A stretch of 64,000 nt of DNA from an uncultured Eggerthellaceae bacterium (GTDB lineage Bacteria > Actinomycetota > Coriobacteriia > Coriobacteriales > Eggerthellaceae): NCBI GenBank assembly GCA_958452575.1, contig CAUDUM010000007.1, positions 99,580 to 163,579 of the forward strand. The letters run 5' to 3'. Under the pieces are notes generated by a model that saw only the letters and a list, made by a program, of their open reading frames with translations, was not told the origin of the DNA and did not search any database. Position 1 is the stretch's first letter, and every line of letters starts with the position of its first letter. Positions 1 to 8,565 of the stretch are shown here, in pieces. A program made the position numbers and the translations under genes.

Positions 1-419
1 CCGTCGTGCTGGCGCTGATCTTCCAGCGCGGAGGCAAGCTCAAGGACAAGCGTTGGCTGCAGCGCCTGCTGTTCGTGAGCCCGCTGTTCCCGTTTTTCGC
101 CATCGTGACGGGCTGGGTCACCGCCGAGATCGGCCGCCAGCCTTGGGTCGTCTACCCGTCGACGAGCGGTCCCGAGGGCGTGAGCCTGCTCACCAGCGAC
201 GCCATCTCCCAGTCGGTGTCGTCGGTCGAGGTGCTCGTCACCATCGTGTTGTTCACGCTCATCTACCTGTTCATCTTCGTCGCCTACGTGCGCATCGTCG
301 CCCACTTCATCAAGAAGGGTCCCGATGACGGCGAGGCCGTCGCCCCCGCGGCGGACGCCAAGGCGACGTCCGGCGCCGCAGTCGTCGCTGCCGCCGGCGC
401 TGCGAAGGACGGTGAGTAA
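1..419 (+). CDS. cydA: Cytochrome bd ubiquinol oxidase subunit I, C-terminal part (runs off the left edge)
   Basis: This is the 3' end of the quinol-oxidising haem subunit of cytochrome bd, a membrane oxidase that reduces O2 to water with high affinity. The visible part carries the family's GWVTAEIGRQPW signature, in which the conserved GRQPW block follows a transmembrane helix. A second helix (around VEVLVTIVLFTLIYLF) and a short Ala-rich cytoplasmic tail close the protein. The reading frame is open to the window edge, so the true start lies outside. The stop codon at 417-419 is two bases before the cydB start, so the genes form one operon. Family assignment is firm; only about 137 residues can be read. 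Confidence 0.95.
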   Translation, partial: VVLALIFQRGGKLKDKRWLQRLLFVSPLFPFFAIVTGWVTAEIGRQPWVVYPSTSGPEGVSLLTSDAISQSVSSVEVLVTIVLFTLIYLFIFVAYVRIVAHFIKKGPDDGEAVAPAADAKATSGAAVVAAAGAAKDGE

Positions 420-421
420 TC

Positions 422-1456
422 GTGGATATGTCCATCTTCCAATGCCTGTGGTTCTGCTTGATCTTCGTCCTGATCGCCGGCTACTTCGTGCTCGACGGTT
501 TCGACCTGGGCGCGGGCGTGCTGTATCCGCTCATCGCCAAGACCGAGGGCGAGAAGGCGGTCGTGCGCCGCAGCGTCGGCCCGGTGTGGGACGGCAACGA
601 GGTGTGGCTGCTCACCGCGGGCGGCGCGCTGTTCGCCGCGTTCCCCATGGCCTATGCAACCACGTTCTCGGGGTTTTACCTGGCCATCATGCTGGTGCTG
701 TTCGGCCTGATCGTGCGTGCGATCTCGCTTGAGTTTCGTGCGCACGACCCCAAATGGGGCAAGGCGTGGGACGCGTGCTTCATCATTGGCTCGCTGCTGC
801 CGGCGCTGCTGTTCGGCGTGGCGGTCGGCAACATCTACGCCGGCATTCCGATGGATGCCAACGGCGACTACTCCGGCATCCCCCTGCTGGGTCTCGTGAC
901 GCCGTTCACGCTGCTCACCGGCTTGCTGGGTCTGGCGATGTTCTTGGCTGCCGGCGCCGCTTGGGTGGCGCTCAAGGCCGAGATGGGATCCGAACTGCGT
1001 GCACGTGCCGCGAAGCTGCGCATGCCGCTGGGCATCGCGGTCCTGGTGCTATTCGCGGTCGTATCCGCGTACGGGCACTTCATCATCCAGCCCGCGATGG
1101 AGCCCTCGCTCAACATCCTGCGTTGGCTGTTCGCGATCCTGTTCGTCGTCGCGGTTGTCGCTTCGATGGCGCTCGGCCGTAAGGACTCCGGCGACAAACT
1201 AGCGTTTCTGGCGCAGTGCGCCGCCGCGATCATGCTCGTCGGCCTGCTCGCCGCCTCTATGTTCCCCAACCTGGTCGTCGCCTCGGCTGACAGCGTCGGC
1301 GCCAGCATCACGCTGATGAGCGGTTCCGCGACCGATCTGTCGCTGATGTGGATGACCGGCATCACCTGCGTCGGCCTGCCGTTCGTGCTCGTCTACCATG
1401 TCGTGATCTACCGCACGTTCCGCGGACGCATCTCCGAGAAGGATCTCGCCCACTAG
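422..1456 (+). CDS. cydB: Cytochrome bd ubiquinol oxidase subunit II
   Basis: Second membrane subunit of cytochrome bd oxidase, a partner of CydA in O2 reduction and detoxification; in a strict anaerobe it usually serves as an oxygen scavenger. The 344-residue protein has the expected length and about nine hydrophobic helices. It contains the family blocks DGFDLGAGVL near the N terminus and WDGNEVWLLTAGGALFAAFP around residues 54-75. The GTG at 422 is preceded by GGTGAG, and an ATG lies two codons downstream (428), so the exact start is uncertain by two residues. A hairpin with a 10-bp stem follows the gene at 1527-1551. Confidence 0.95.
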   Translation: MDMSIFQCLWFCLIFVLIAGYFVLDGFDLGAGVLYPLIAKTEGEKAVVRRSVGPVWDGNEVWLLTAGGALFAAFPMAYATTFSGFYLAIMLVLFGLIVRAISLEFRAHDPKWGKAWDACFIIGSLLPALLFGVAVGNIYAGIPMDANGDYSGIPLLGLVTPFTLLTGLLGLAMFLAAGAAWVALKAEMGSELRARAAKLRMPLGIAVLVLFAVVSAYGHFIIQPAMEPSLNILRWLFAILFVVAVVASMALGRKDSGDKLAFLAQCAAAIMLVGLLAASMFPNLVVASADSVGASITLMSGSATDLSLMWMTGITCVGLPFVLVYHVVIYRTFRGRISEKDLAH

Positions 1457-1526
1457 GGCGAGCCGGCGTCGCGTCCGCCTCGTGAAAGAGCAGACACCGT
1501 CTGTCGGCCCTGTCCGAGGATGATCC

Positions 1527-1551
1527 AGAAGCCCGCCTTGTGCGGGCTTCT
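1527..1551 (+). terminator. Hairpin after cydB, probable terminator
   Basis: AGAAGCCCGC pairs perfectly with GCGGGCTTCT across a 5-nt loop. There is only a weak T-rich tail (TGTGTATACT), and that tail contains a TATACT -10-like box at 1555-1560 which could start transcription of the next gene. Confidence 0.6.
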
Positions 1552-1652
1552 GTGTATACTGGCTCCAATGACGAACGGCGCTGCGCGACGGGGAGGGGCT
1601 TGCGGTTCTCCGCGAGAACAGCGACGGCATGCCATCTTAAAGGGGGGCGGCG

Positions 1653-2852
1653 ATGGACGAGCGGCGTGACACCGGATTGAACGACGGCTTCGGCGTGGGC
1701 AACGACGAGATGCTCGACGCCTCCCAAACGCCGGTGGTCCAGGTGATGGGCGAGGGCATCCAGGATTCTGCGGTGGAGCCGCAAGGTGATATCCACGACG
1801 GATGGGCAGTCCAGCCGCAAGGATGGGGCGTGTCCGATGGTGACGGCGATTCGGAGCAGGAACACCCTGCGCCCGCCGTGCCCGCACCCTCCTCCGCGAT
1901 GCCGGACGCTTCCTTTTCCGGGGATTCGCACATGCCGGGCGCCGCTTCCCCCGAGAGTCCTTACGCGCCGGGCGCTCCCTTCGGTCCGCTCGGCGGATCC
2001 GCTCCCAGCGCCGCTGCGAAGGCGGGGGCGATGCCGCTTGTGCTGGGCATCCTGTCCATCGTCACGGCGGGCGTTCCCGTTTTGGGCATCGTGCTGGGCG
2101 TTCTTGCCTTGGTGACGTCCGCGCGCGCGATCAAGCGCTACGGCAGAAATGCCAAGACGGCTGCCGGCAGGGTGTGTGGCATCGTCGGCATCGCCTTTTC
2201 GGTGGTGGCGCTTGCCGCGAGCGTCATTGGAACGGCGGCATTCACCTCGTATCTGTCCGAGTCCACCGCGCCGTCCGACCGGGGATCCTGTTCGTCGAGC
2301 ACGTTCAATAGGAGCGACCCTTCGGCGTATCTTGCGGATATGGATGCCGATGATCGCGCCGCCGAGGAGGCGGTCCGCGCCGAACTCGACAAGTTCGCCG
2401 CGGGGGATTCCGATCTCGCCGCATGGCTCGCCGCGAAGGCCGACGAGCTGTTCATGACAAGCGGATACTCCCTTGCCGATATCGGAGTCGATTCTCGCGA
2501 TGTCGCCGAATGGATGATGGGCGGCTTCTCCTATGAGATGGATGGGGCATACACGTTCTCGGATGGAACGGGAACGGTGTACGCCGATCTTGAGACGCGC
2601 GATATGTTCGAACTGCTCGAAGGGTTCGATGCCGCCTCCCAGGACATGATCGACTCGGGTCTGCTCGACGCCATGGACGAGGCGGCGATGCTCGGGCAGT
2701 TCGGCCAGGCGTTCGTCGCCTCAATGGGCGCTGCCGAGGATTCTCGCATCGATTTTTACGCCGCCTTCGATGTGGTCGAGGAGGACGGCGCGTGGGTGGT
2801 CGACCGCGCGTCTTGGGAAGAAGAGCTGAAATACGTGTTCGGCCTGTTCTAG
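1653..2852 (+). CDS. DUF4190-containing membrane protein with extracytoplasmic C-terminal domain
   Basis: A 399-residue protein of unknown function. Residues 1-125 are a Pro/Ala/Asp-rich, probably cytoplasmic region. Residues 128-198 form a two-helix DUF4190-type unit (helices about 128-157 and 173-198, with a basic SARAIKRYGRN linker), a module often found in actinobacterial envelope proteins. Residues 200-399 are acidic, rich in Asp, Glu and Ala, and probably lie outside the membrane. The C-terminal part has the look of a small alpha+beta lipocalin/DUF5105-like domain, but I cannot confirm that. The ATG at 1653 follows an AAAGGGGGGCGG ribosome site. The gene stands alone and converges with yqeY; a large hairpin lies between them. 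Confidence 0.75.
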   Translation: MDERRDTGLNDGFGVGNDEMLDASQTPVVQVMGEGIQDSAVEPQGDIHDGWAVQPQGWGVSDGDGDSEQEHPAPAVPAPSSAMPDASFSGDSHMPGAASPESPYAPGAPFGPLGGSAPSAAAKAGAMPLVLGILSIVTAGVPVLGIVLGVLALVTSARAIKRYGRNAKTAAGRVCGIVGIAFSVVALAASVIGTAAFTSYLSESTAPSDRGSCSSSTFNRSDPSAYLADMDADDRAAEEAVRAELDKFAAGDSDLAAWLAAKADELFMTSGYSLADIGVDSRDVAEWMMGGFSYEMDGAYTFSDGTGTVYADLETRDMFELLEGFDAASQDMIDSGLLDAMDEAAMLGQFGQAFVASMGAAEDSRIDFYAAFDVVEEDGAWVVDRASWEEELKYVFGLF

Positions 2853-2860
2853 GGCTTCGG

Positions 2861-2910
2861 GCAACCCTCGCGTCATCGTGCGGACCGCCGCACGATGACG
2901 CGAGGGTTGC
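2861..2910. repeat. Perfect 23-bp inverted repeat between convergent genes
   Basis: Bases 2861-2883 are exactly complementary to 2888-2910, with only the 4-base loop ACCG between. It lies between the DUF4190 gene (plus) and yqeY (minus), so it could stop transcription from both sides. It has no T tract on either strand and is far longer than a usual terminator stem. Confidence 0.9.
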
Positions 2911-2965
2911 GATGCGACGGCCCCCCGGTTTTATCCAGCTCGCGTTTCAGCGCCGCTCCGGTGCG

Positions 2966-3409
2966 CTACTGAAGGCGCCCCTGAAGCTCCTTCGCCGCCG
3001 CGGCCTTGTCAAAATTGCCGCCGGTCTTCTGCGTGAGCGCGCCCATGACGCGCCCCATCTCCTTCTTGGTGGTCGCGCCGGTTTCGGCCAGGGTCGCATC
3101 GATCAGCGCGATCAGCTCGTCGCCCGAGATCTGCTTGGGCAGCAGACCCTCGAGGATCGCGACCTGCTCGGTGAGCGTGTCGGTGCGCTCCTGGTTGTTG
3201 CCCGCCTTGATGGAGCCCTCGAGCGTCTCCTTGGTCTGCTTGATCACGCGCTTGAGCATCGCGTCGACGTCGGCGTCGGTCACCTCGCGGCGCTCGTCAA
3301 CCTCGATGTTCTTCAGCTCGCCGTGCACCTGGCGCAGGATGGACAGGCGAGTCTTGTCATGCGCCTTCATAGCGTCTTTGATCAGGGATTTCAGCTCGTC
3401 GTACGTCAT
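2966..3409 (-). CDS. yqeY: GatB/YqeY domain protein
   Basis: A 147-residue protein of the YqeY family, which matches the tail domain of the GatB subunit of tRNA-dependent amidotransferase. The free-standing protein is thought to interact with tRNA or amidotransferase, but its role is not well defined. The sequence starts MTYDELKSLIKDAMKAHDK and contains the family core LRQVHGELKNIEVDER and the helical C-terminal QKTGGNFDKAAAAKELQ. Length fits the family. The ATG at 3409 has GAGGAG five bases upstream on the minus strand. A TATACT box on the minus strand at 3510-3505 may be its promoter. Confidence 0.92.
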   Translation of the reverse strand: MTYDELKSLIKDAMKAHDKTRLSILRQVHGELKNIEVDERREVTDADVDAMLKRVIKQTKETLEGSIKAGNNQERTDTLTEQVAILEGLLPKQISGDELIALIDATLAETGATTKKEMGRVMGALTQKTGGNFDKAAAAKELQGRLQ

Positions 3410-3743
3410 ATGCTCCTCGATTCTCCCGTTGCTGTCGCCTTATGGCGCCGCTCGCCACCCGCCCCGCGTGCGGGGGCGGTCGGCATCGCTTGACTGCGAA
3501 ACCGAGTATAGCGCAGCTTCGCCCGTCCCTTTCGCGCCGATGGCGCCAGGCTCTGGCGGCTTGTCGCCCCTTCGCGCCGATGGCGTTGGACTTCAGCGGA
3601 TCGGAGCGGCGCCAGGAGCGGATTGTCGCGATGCGGTGCAGGATCGGGAGACGAGGACGATCGTTGGCGAGCCGTAAAGCGCGTGAAACCTAGCGATAAG
3701 ATGGCTTTGATATGATGAAAGGGCAACCAACCGAAGGAGACCC
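3410..3743. other. Gene-free spacer with a 15-bp direct repeat
   Basis: No credible gene is seen. The 15-mer TTCGCGCCGATGGCG occurs at 3531-3545 and again at 3571-3585. The spacer separates divergent yqeY and the YdbS-like gene, so it should contain both promoters; only -10-like boxes (TATACT on the minus strand at 3510-3505, TATGAT on the plus strand at 3711-3716) can be pointed to. Confidence 0.5.
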
Positions 3744-4235
3744 ATGAAAGAGCTGCCGGCCAACCAGCTGGATCCGCGCGTGAAGACCGTTTGGCGCATC
3801 AACGATGCGATATGGATATGCATCCTGTTCCTGTGCTGCGGCATCGCGTTTCCCATCATTGCCATCGCCGATCCCAATGCCGGTTGGGCGTGGATGGTGA
3901 CGGGCATCATCGCCACCGTGTGGGCGCTGTGCCTTGTCGTGTGGCTGGCGATTCTGCCGCCGATCCGGTATGCGCGCTGGCGCTACCAACTGTCCGACGA
4001 CTACTTGGACATCGCCAAGGGCATCATCTGGCGCAAGCGGTTCATCATTCCGTTTATCCGCGTCCAGAACACCGACACGCGGCAGGGGCCGATCCAACGT
4101 GCGTTCGGCCTGTCGAGCGTGACCGTCGCCACCGCCGCCGGAGAGCACGAGATCCCCGGGCTTGCCTCCGAGGTCGCCGAGCAGCTGCGCGACAAGGCGG
4201 CGGAGCTCGCGCGCATCGCCCAGGAGGACGTGTGA
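3744..4235 (+). CDS. Membrane protein with bacterial PH domain (YdbS-like)
   Basis: A 163-residue protein with two N-terminal transmembrane helices (about residues 25-65) followed by one bPH2 (DUF304) domain. The domain starts with the typical block YQLSDDYLDIAKGIIWRKRFIIPFIRVQNTDTR. YdbS-type proteins are short, one-domain partners of the longer YdbT proteins, and in Bacillus relatives the pair affects resistance to bacteriocins; the function here is not known. The ATG follows AAGGAGACCC, an excellent ribosome site. The stop overlaps the start of the YdbT-like gene by one base (TGATG), so the two are translationally coupled. Confidence 0.88.
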   Translation: MKELPANQLDPRVKTVWRINDAIWICILFLCCGIAFPIIAIADPNAGWAWMVTGIIATVWALCLVVWLAILPPIRYARWRYQLSDDYLDIAKGIIWRKRFIIPFIRVQNTDTRQGPIQRAFGLSSVTVATAAGEHEIPGLASEVAEQLRDKAAELARIAQEDV

Positions 4236-6202
4236 TGGACGAGCGCGTTCCCCAGGGCGCGCCGGCGCAGGAGCCGCAACACGCTCAGGTTGCGCAGCCC
4301 GTGCAGGCGGCGCAATCGGCCGCGTCGCAGCAACCCGCCGCGCCCCAGCAACCGACCGTGCAGTCCGCGCCTGCCGTGCAGCCTATCGCGGACCCGCAAC
4401 CCGCCGAGCCCCAGCGCCACTACGTGCATCACAGCTACATCTGGCTGGGATCGCTGCGCTCCGCCGGCATCATCATCGTGGCGCTTGGCATCTCGCTGTT
4501 CTCCTCGATGATCGGCTCGTTCTTTGAAGGAGCGGGTCGTGTCGACGGATTCATCATGATGGTGGCTGGTCTGGGAATCGCGGCGATCATCGTGGTGGTC
4601 TTCCTGCTGTGCCTGCTGTACCAGTGGTGGTCGTACCGCCATCTGTGGTACGAGATCGGCGACGAGGAGTTCAGCCTGTATTCGGGCATCTTCAACAAAA
4701 AGCGTATCCACGTGCCCTACCAGCGCGTCCAGTCGGTCGATCAGCACGCCTCGTTGTGGCAACGCGTCTGCGGCGTGTGCACGGTCCACGTCGATACGGC
4801 GGGCGGTGCGGCGCATACCGCCGTCACCGTTCCGTACCTGCTCAAAGACCAGGCGGAGCATCTGCGCATGGAATTGTATCTGCGCAAGCGCCGCATCCTG
4901 GGGCTTGACGAGGATCGCGCGCCCGCCGGTGCCGCTGCGCCCGCTGGCGCCGCTCCCGGCGTCGCGCCCGTTGTCGTCGTCCCGCTGCAAACCGCACAGC
5001 AGCCCGCCTCCGTTCAGCCGGGCAACGTGCTCGACGTCGGCGCCGAGGTGTGGGACGACGTGCGCGGCCTGTTCGCCGGCGACGAGGTGGATATGGGCGT
5101 TTCGTCCTACGAGTACGGCCTCACCAACAAAGAGCTCGCATTCACCGGGCTTTCCAACAACACCGGGTTCGTCCTGGCGATCGTCGGCGTGCTCGCCACC
5201 GTGTTCCAGGTGGTGGGAGGCGTGATGGATGTGGCGGGCGATGCCGCCGGCGCCGTCGCCGACACCGCCCTTGCCATGGGCTCCACGATCTTCGGCGGCA
5301 ACCTGGTTTTGCTCGGCATCGTCATCTGCATCGTCGCGGTCGTCATCCTGTGGGTGCTCTCGGTCGCGGGGACCTGCATCCAGTTCGGCGGCTTCAGGGC
5401 ACGCCGCCGCGGCAACCGCATCGAGGTCGAGCATGGCCTGCTCCAGCATCGCATCCGCGGCGTCGATGTCGACCGCGTCCAGTCGGTCATCGTCAAGCAG
5501 AGCGTCATCCGCCGCCTTCTGGGGTATTGCGAGCTGTCGTTGGGCAAGATCGACGCGGTCGACTCATCCCAGGGCGAGCAGGGGCAAAGCCTCAGCCATC
5601 AGGGCCTGGTCATCCACCCGTTCGTCAAGCTCGACCGCGTGCCGCAGATACTCGAGGGCATCATCCCCGAGTTCGCCGGCGTGCCCGCTGACGAGACGCC
5701 GCTCGCGTCGGTCGCGTTGCGCCGCGCCATCATCCGCCGCGGCATCCTGCAGGGGGCGGGCTTTTGGATCGCGGTGTGCATCGCCGTGGCCCAGGTGATC
5801 ATCAACCTGGTGCTTCGCAGCGCCGATCCCGAAGGGCAGATGGCGCTCGGCTACCTCAACATCGGCGCCTATGCCGGCTACGCCGTGTGCCTGATCGTCT
5901 TCGCGCTCGAGGTCGTCGGAGCGGTGCTCTGGGCACGCGGATCGGGATTCGCCTACAACCGCCGCTTCATGCGGGTGGTCAACGGGGGACTGGGGTGCGA
6001 GTCGGTGAGCTTCCCGCGCCGCAAGATCCAGTTCGGCTACACCAAGACCAACCCCTTCCAGCGTCGGGTGCAAACGGCGACGATCGCCGTGCGCACCGCC
6101 GCCGGCACAGGGGGAACCACCGTGCGTCTCATCGACGTCTGTGAAGATGATGCCCAGGCATGGTTGGAGTGGGTGCGCCCCCGCACGGATGCGGTATCAT
6201 AG
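4235..6202 (+). CDS. Multi-domain bacterial PH protein (YdbT-like)
   Basis: A 655-residue integral membrane protein. After a Gln/Pro/Ala-rich N-terminal region (about residues 1-60) it alternates transmembrane helix pairs with three bPH2 domains. The first is recognised by YEIGDEEFSLYSGIFNKKRIHVPYQRVQSVD, the second by GNRIEVEHGLLQHRIRGVDVDRVQSVIVKQS and the third by FMRVVNGGLGCESVSFPRRKIQF. This layout matches YdbT, the usual partner of YdbS. The ATG at 4235 overlaps the stop of the upstream gene and follows CAGGAGGACGTG. A longer in-frame opening upstream exists but lies over the YdbS-like gene and is not used. Biochemical role unknown. Confidence 0.85.
   Translation: MDERVPQGAPAQEPQHAQVAQPVQAAQSAASQQPAAPQQPTVQSAPAVQPIADPQPAEPQRHYVHHSYIWLGSLRSAGIIIVALGISLFSSMIGSFFEGAGRVDGFIMMVAGLGIAAIIVVVFLLCLLYQWWSYRHLWYEIGDEEFSLYSGIFNKKRIHVPYQRVQSVDQHASLWQRVCGVCTVHVDTAGGAAHTAVTVPYLLKDQAEHLRMELYLRKRRILGLDEDRAPAGAAAPAGAAPGVAPVVVVPLQTAQQPASVQPGNVLDVGAEVWDDVRGLFAGDEVDMGVSSYEYGLTNKELAFTGLSNNTGFVLAIVGVLATVFQVVGGVMDVAGDAAGAVADTALAMGSTIFGGNLVLLGIVICIVAVVILWVLSVAGTCIQFGGFRARRRGNRIEVEHGLLQHRIRGVDVDRVQSVIVKQSVIRRLLGYCELSLGKIDAVDSSQGEQGQSLSHQGLVIHPFVKLDRVPQILEGIIPEFAGVPADETPLASVALRRAIIRRGILQGAGFWIAVCIAVAQVIINLVLRSADPEGQMALGYLNIGAYAGYAVCLIVFALEVVGAVLWARGSGFAYNRRFMRVVNGGLGCESVSFPRRKIQFGYTKTNPFQRRVQTATIAVRTAAGTGGTTVRLIDVCEDDAQAWLEWVRPRTDAVS
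6195..6200 (+). promoter_or_regulatory. -10-like box TATCAT, possible leaderless start of the HlyIII gene
   Basis: TATCAT sits 7 bases before the ATG at 6208 and no Shine-Dalgarno sequence is visible. This spacing would place the transcription start at or next to the start codon. There is no clear -35 box. Confidence 0.35.
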
Positions 6203-6207
6203 ACGCC

Positions 6208-7062
6208 ATGAGTGCACAAGCAACACCGACTGCCGATGGAGGTGGCCGAAGTAGCCGTCTGCAAAAGGCTCCTTCGCAACCGATGGGTTCTGCCGCGCCG
6301 ACCGGCCGGCAGGATGATCCTGCGCACGATTGGACTCCCTCGCAATTCCGCCCCCGCACGGCGCGCGACGCCTACACGCATCGCGACGAGCACGCCAACA
6401 CCCCCGCCAACCTCAAGCAACGCAAGCGCAACGTCCGCGAGTACACGCTGGGCGAGGAGATCGCCAATTCGATCAGCCATGGCGTGGGCGCCCTGCTCGC
6501 CATCGCGGCGATCCCGATCCTGGTGGTCGCGTCCTTGGATGCGGGCGGCGGGATATACCTGGTCACCGCATTGGTGTACACCGTCACGATGCTGCTGGAA
6601 TACACCATGTCGACGCTCTACCACGCCATCGCCGTCGACAAGGCCAAGCGCGTGTTCAAGGTGCTCGACCACAGCTGCATCTACCTGTTCATCGCTGGCA
6701 CGTACACACCGTTCTGCCTGATCACGCTCGCTCCGTTCGGAGGGATGTGGCTCTGCGCGGCGGTGTGGGCGATCGCGTTGGCGGGCGTGGCGTGCGAGGC
6801 GTTCTGGGTGTTCAGGCCGCGATGGGTGTCCGCGGTGCTCTACCTTGCGCTGGGTTGGTGCGTCGTGTGGTTCCTGCCCGACCTGGTCGCCGCGCTTCCG
6901 CCCTCGGGACTGGGGCTTCTGGTCGCGGGCGGCCTGTGCTACACCATCGGGTGCGTGTTCTACGTCCTGAAGAAGATCCGTTATATGCACACGCTGTTCC
7001 ACCTGTGGGTTCTGGCGGGAAGCGTGTGCCATTTCCTAGCCGTTTTGTTTTACGTCATGTAG
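6208..7062 (+). CDS. Hemolysin III / PAQR family membrane protein
   Basis: A 284-residue protein with a polar N-terminal stretch of about 80 residues and then seven transmembrane helices of the HlyIII/adiponectin-receptor (PAQR) superfamily. The conserved residues are present: NSISHG in helix 1, MSTLYHA before helix 3, DHSCIYLFIAGTYTPF in helix 3-4, and the closing LFHLWVLAGSVCHF, which supplies the metal-binding histidines. PAQR proteins are thought to be zinc-dependent lipid hydrolases; hemolysis is not shown for most. The start is placed at the ATG five bases after the YdbT-like stop; an upstream in-frame GTG at 6160 lies inside that gene. The N-terminal extension is longer than in most relatives. 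Confidence 0.88.
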   Translation: MSAQATPTADGGGRSSRLQKAPSQPMGSAAPTGRQDDPAHDWTPSQFRPRTARDAYTHRDEHANTPANLKQRKRNVREYTLGEEIANSISHGVGALLAIAAIPILVVASLDAGGGIYLVTALVYTVTMLLEYTMSTLYHAIAVDKAKRVFKVLDHSCIYLFIAGTYTPFCLITLAPFGGMWLCAAVWAIALAGVACEAFWVFRPRWVSAVLYLALGWCVVWFLPDLVAALPPSGLGLLVAGGLCYTIGCVFYVLKKIRYMHTLFHLWVLAGSVCHFLAVLFYVM

Positions 7063-7113
7063 GCCGCAGGGGCATGTGCGCCAAGGGCCGACGAAGGAGT
7101 TGAGAACAGCCAT

Positions 7114-8478
7114 ATGGACATAGGCATTAGCATCGTCGTCACGTTCATCCTCGTGCTGGTGAACGGCTATTTCTCCATGTCGGAGATGGCGCTGGTGAAT
7201 GCCAAGCAGGTCATGCTGCAAAAGGAGGCGGACGAGGGCGATCGGCGCGCCACGCGCGCGCTTGCGCTGGCAAGCGACTCGAGCAGCTTCCTTGCCACGA
7301 TCCAGGTGGCCATCACGCTGGTGGGCTTCGCCGCATCGGCGGCCGCGTCCACGAACCTCTCCGCTCCGCTGGCGGGTTGGCTGTCCAGCTTCGGTATCGA
7401 CTGGCTGACCTTTATCGCCCCCGGTCTGGCGCCGGTTCTGATCACGCTTGCCGTCTCGTATCTGAGCATCGTGGTGGGCGAGCTGGTGCCCAAGCGCATC
7501 GCGCTTTCGAACGCCGAATCCGTGAGCAAGATGGTCGCCGGACCCCTCAACGTGTTCCGTGCGATCGCCAAGCCGCTGGTGTGGTTCACCTCGGCTTCCG
7601 CCAACGGTTTGTCGCGCTTGTTCGGCATCAAGAGCTCCGACGACCGCCAGAACGTGTCCGAAGAGGAGATCAAATACATCGTCAAGGACAACGACGAGCT
7701 GCTCGACGACGAGAAGCGCATGATCCACGACATCCTGGATCTGGGCGACATGACCGTGCGCGAGGTGATGCAGCCGCGCGTCGACATGATGTTCGTCGAG
7801 GATGTCGAGACCGTGCGCCAGGCGGTGGACCGTATGCGCGGGACCGGCTATTCCCGCCTGCCCGTCTACCACGAGGACTACGACACCATCGTGGGCATCG
7901 TCAACTACAAGGACCTGGTGGCGCCCATCCTCGACGGCAAGGGCGACGAGCCGGTCGGACCGTACGCCTACGAGGCGCTGTTCGTCCCCGAAACCAAGGA
8001 CATCTATCCGCTGCTCTCGGAGATGCAAACGAATCGTCAACAGATGGCCATCGTCGTGGACGAGTACGGCGGCACCGATGGTTTAATTACCGTCGAGGAT
8101 ATCCTGGAGGAGATCGTCGGCGAGATCGGCGACGAGACCGACGTAGAGGACGGCAAGTTCGTCTCGACCGTCGCCGAGGGCGAGTGGGTCGTGGACGGGC
8201 GCCTTCCGGCGGAGGATGCGGCCGAGTTGGGCTGGCCGGTTTCGGAATCGGATGACTACGAGACGATCGCCGGCTGGCTGATGGACACCATCGACGTCGT
8301 GCCGTCGATGGGCGACGAATTCGAGATCGAAGGCTACCGCTTCAAGATCCAGGCCATGCGCCGCCGCCGCATCTCGACCATCCGGGTCAGCCGCATCGAA
8401 CCATGCACCGACGAGCAGGACGGTTCCTGCGACGACGGGGCAGACGAGGACGCGGTTTCCAGCAAAGACGCCGAATAG
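7114..8478 (+). CDS. CNNM/CorC-HlyC family membrane protein with CBS domains
   Basis: A 454-residue protein of the family often annotated as hemolysin or magnesium/cobalt efflux. It has an N-terminal CNNM (DUF21) membrane domain of about 200 residues with the block VNGYFSMSEMALVNAK, a linker, two CBS domains (about 215-340, with MQPRVDMMFVE and RLPVYHEDYDTIVGIV) and a C-terminal CorC_HlyC domain (about 350-430). CBS domains bind adenine nucleotides and the family is linked to Mg2+ export. The nearest AAGGAG is 14 bases before the ATG, which is farther than usual. It may be co-transcribed with the HlyIII-like gene 51 bases upstream. Confidence 0.92.
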   Translation: MDIGISIVVTFILVLVNGYFSMSEMALVNAKQVMLQKEADEGDRRATRALALASDSSSFLATIQVAITLVGFAASAAASTNLSAPLAGWLSSFGIDWLTFIAPGLAPVLITLAVSYLSIVVGELVPKRIALSNAESVSKMVAGPLNVFRAIAKPLVWFTSASANGLSRLFGIKSSDDRQNVSEEEIKYIVKDNDELLDDEKRMIHDILDLGDMTVREVMQPRVDMMFVEDVETVRQAVDRMRGTGYSRLPVYHEDYDTIVGIVNYKDLVAPILDGKGDEPVGPYAYEALFVPETKDIYPLLSEMQTNRQQMAIVVDEYGGTDGLITVEDILEEIVGEIGDETDVEDGKFVSTVAEGEWVVDGRLPAEDAAELGWPVSESDDYETIAGWLMDTIDVVPSMGDEFEIEGYRFKIQAMRRRRISTIRVSRIEPCTDEQDGSCDDGADEDAVSSKDAE

Positions 8479-8565
8479 CGGCAAAGCGGGGCGGCCGATG
8501 CCCCTGCGGACGGGATCGAACGCCGCGACGCGGTTGCGTGCGGGCGCGGCGATCGGGGAGGCATT

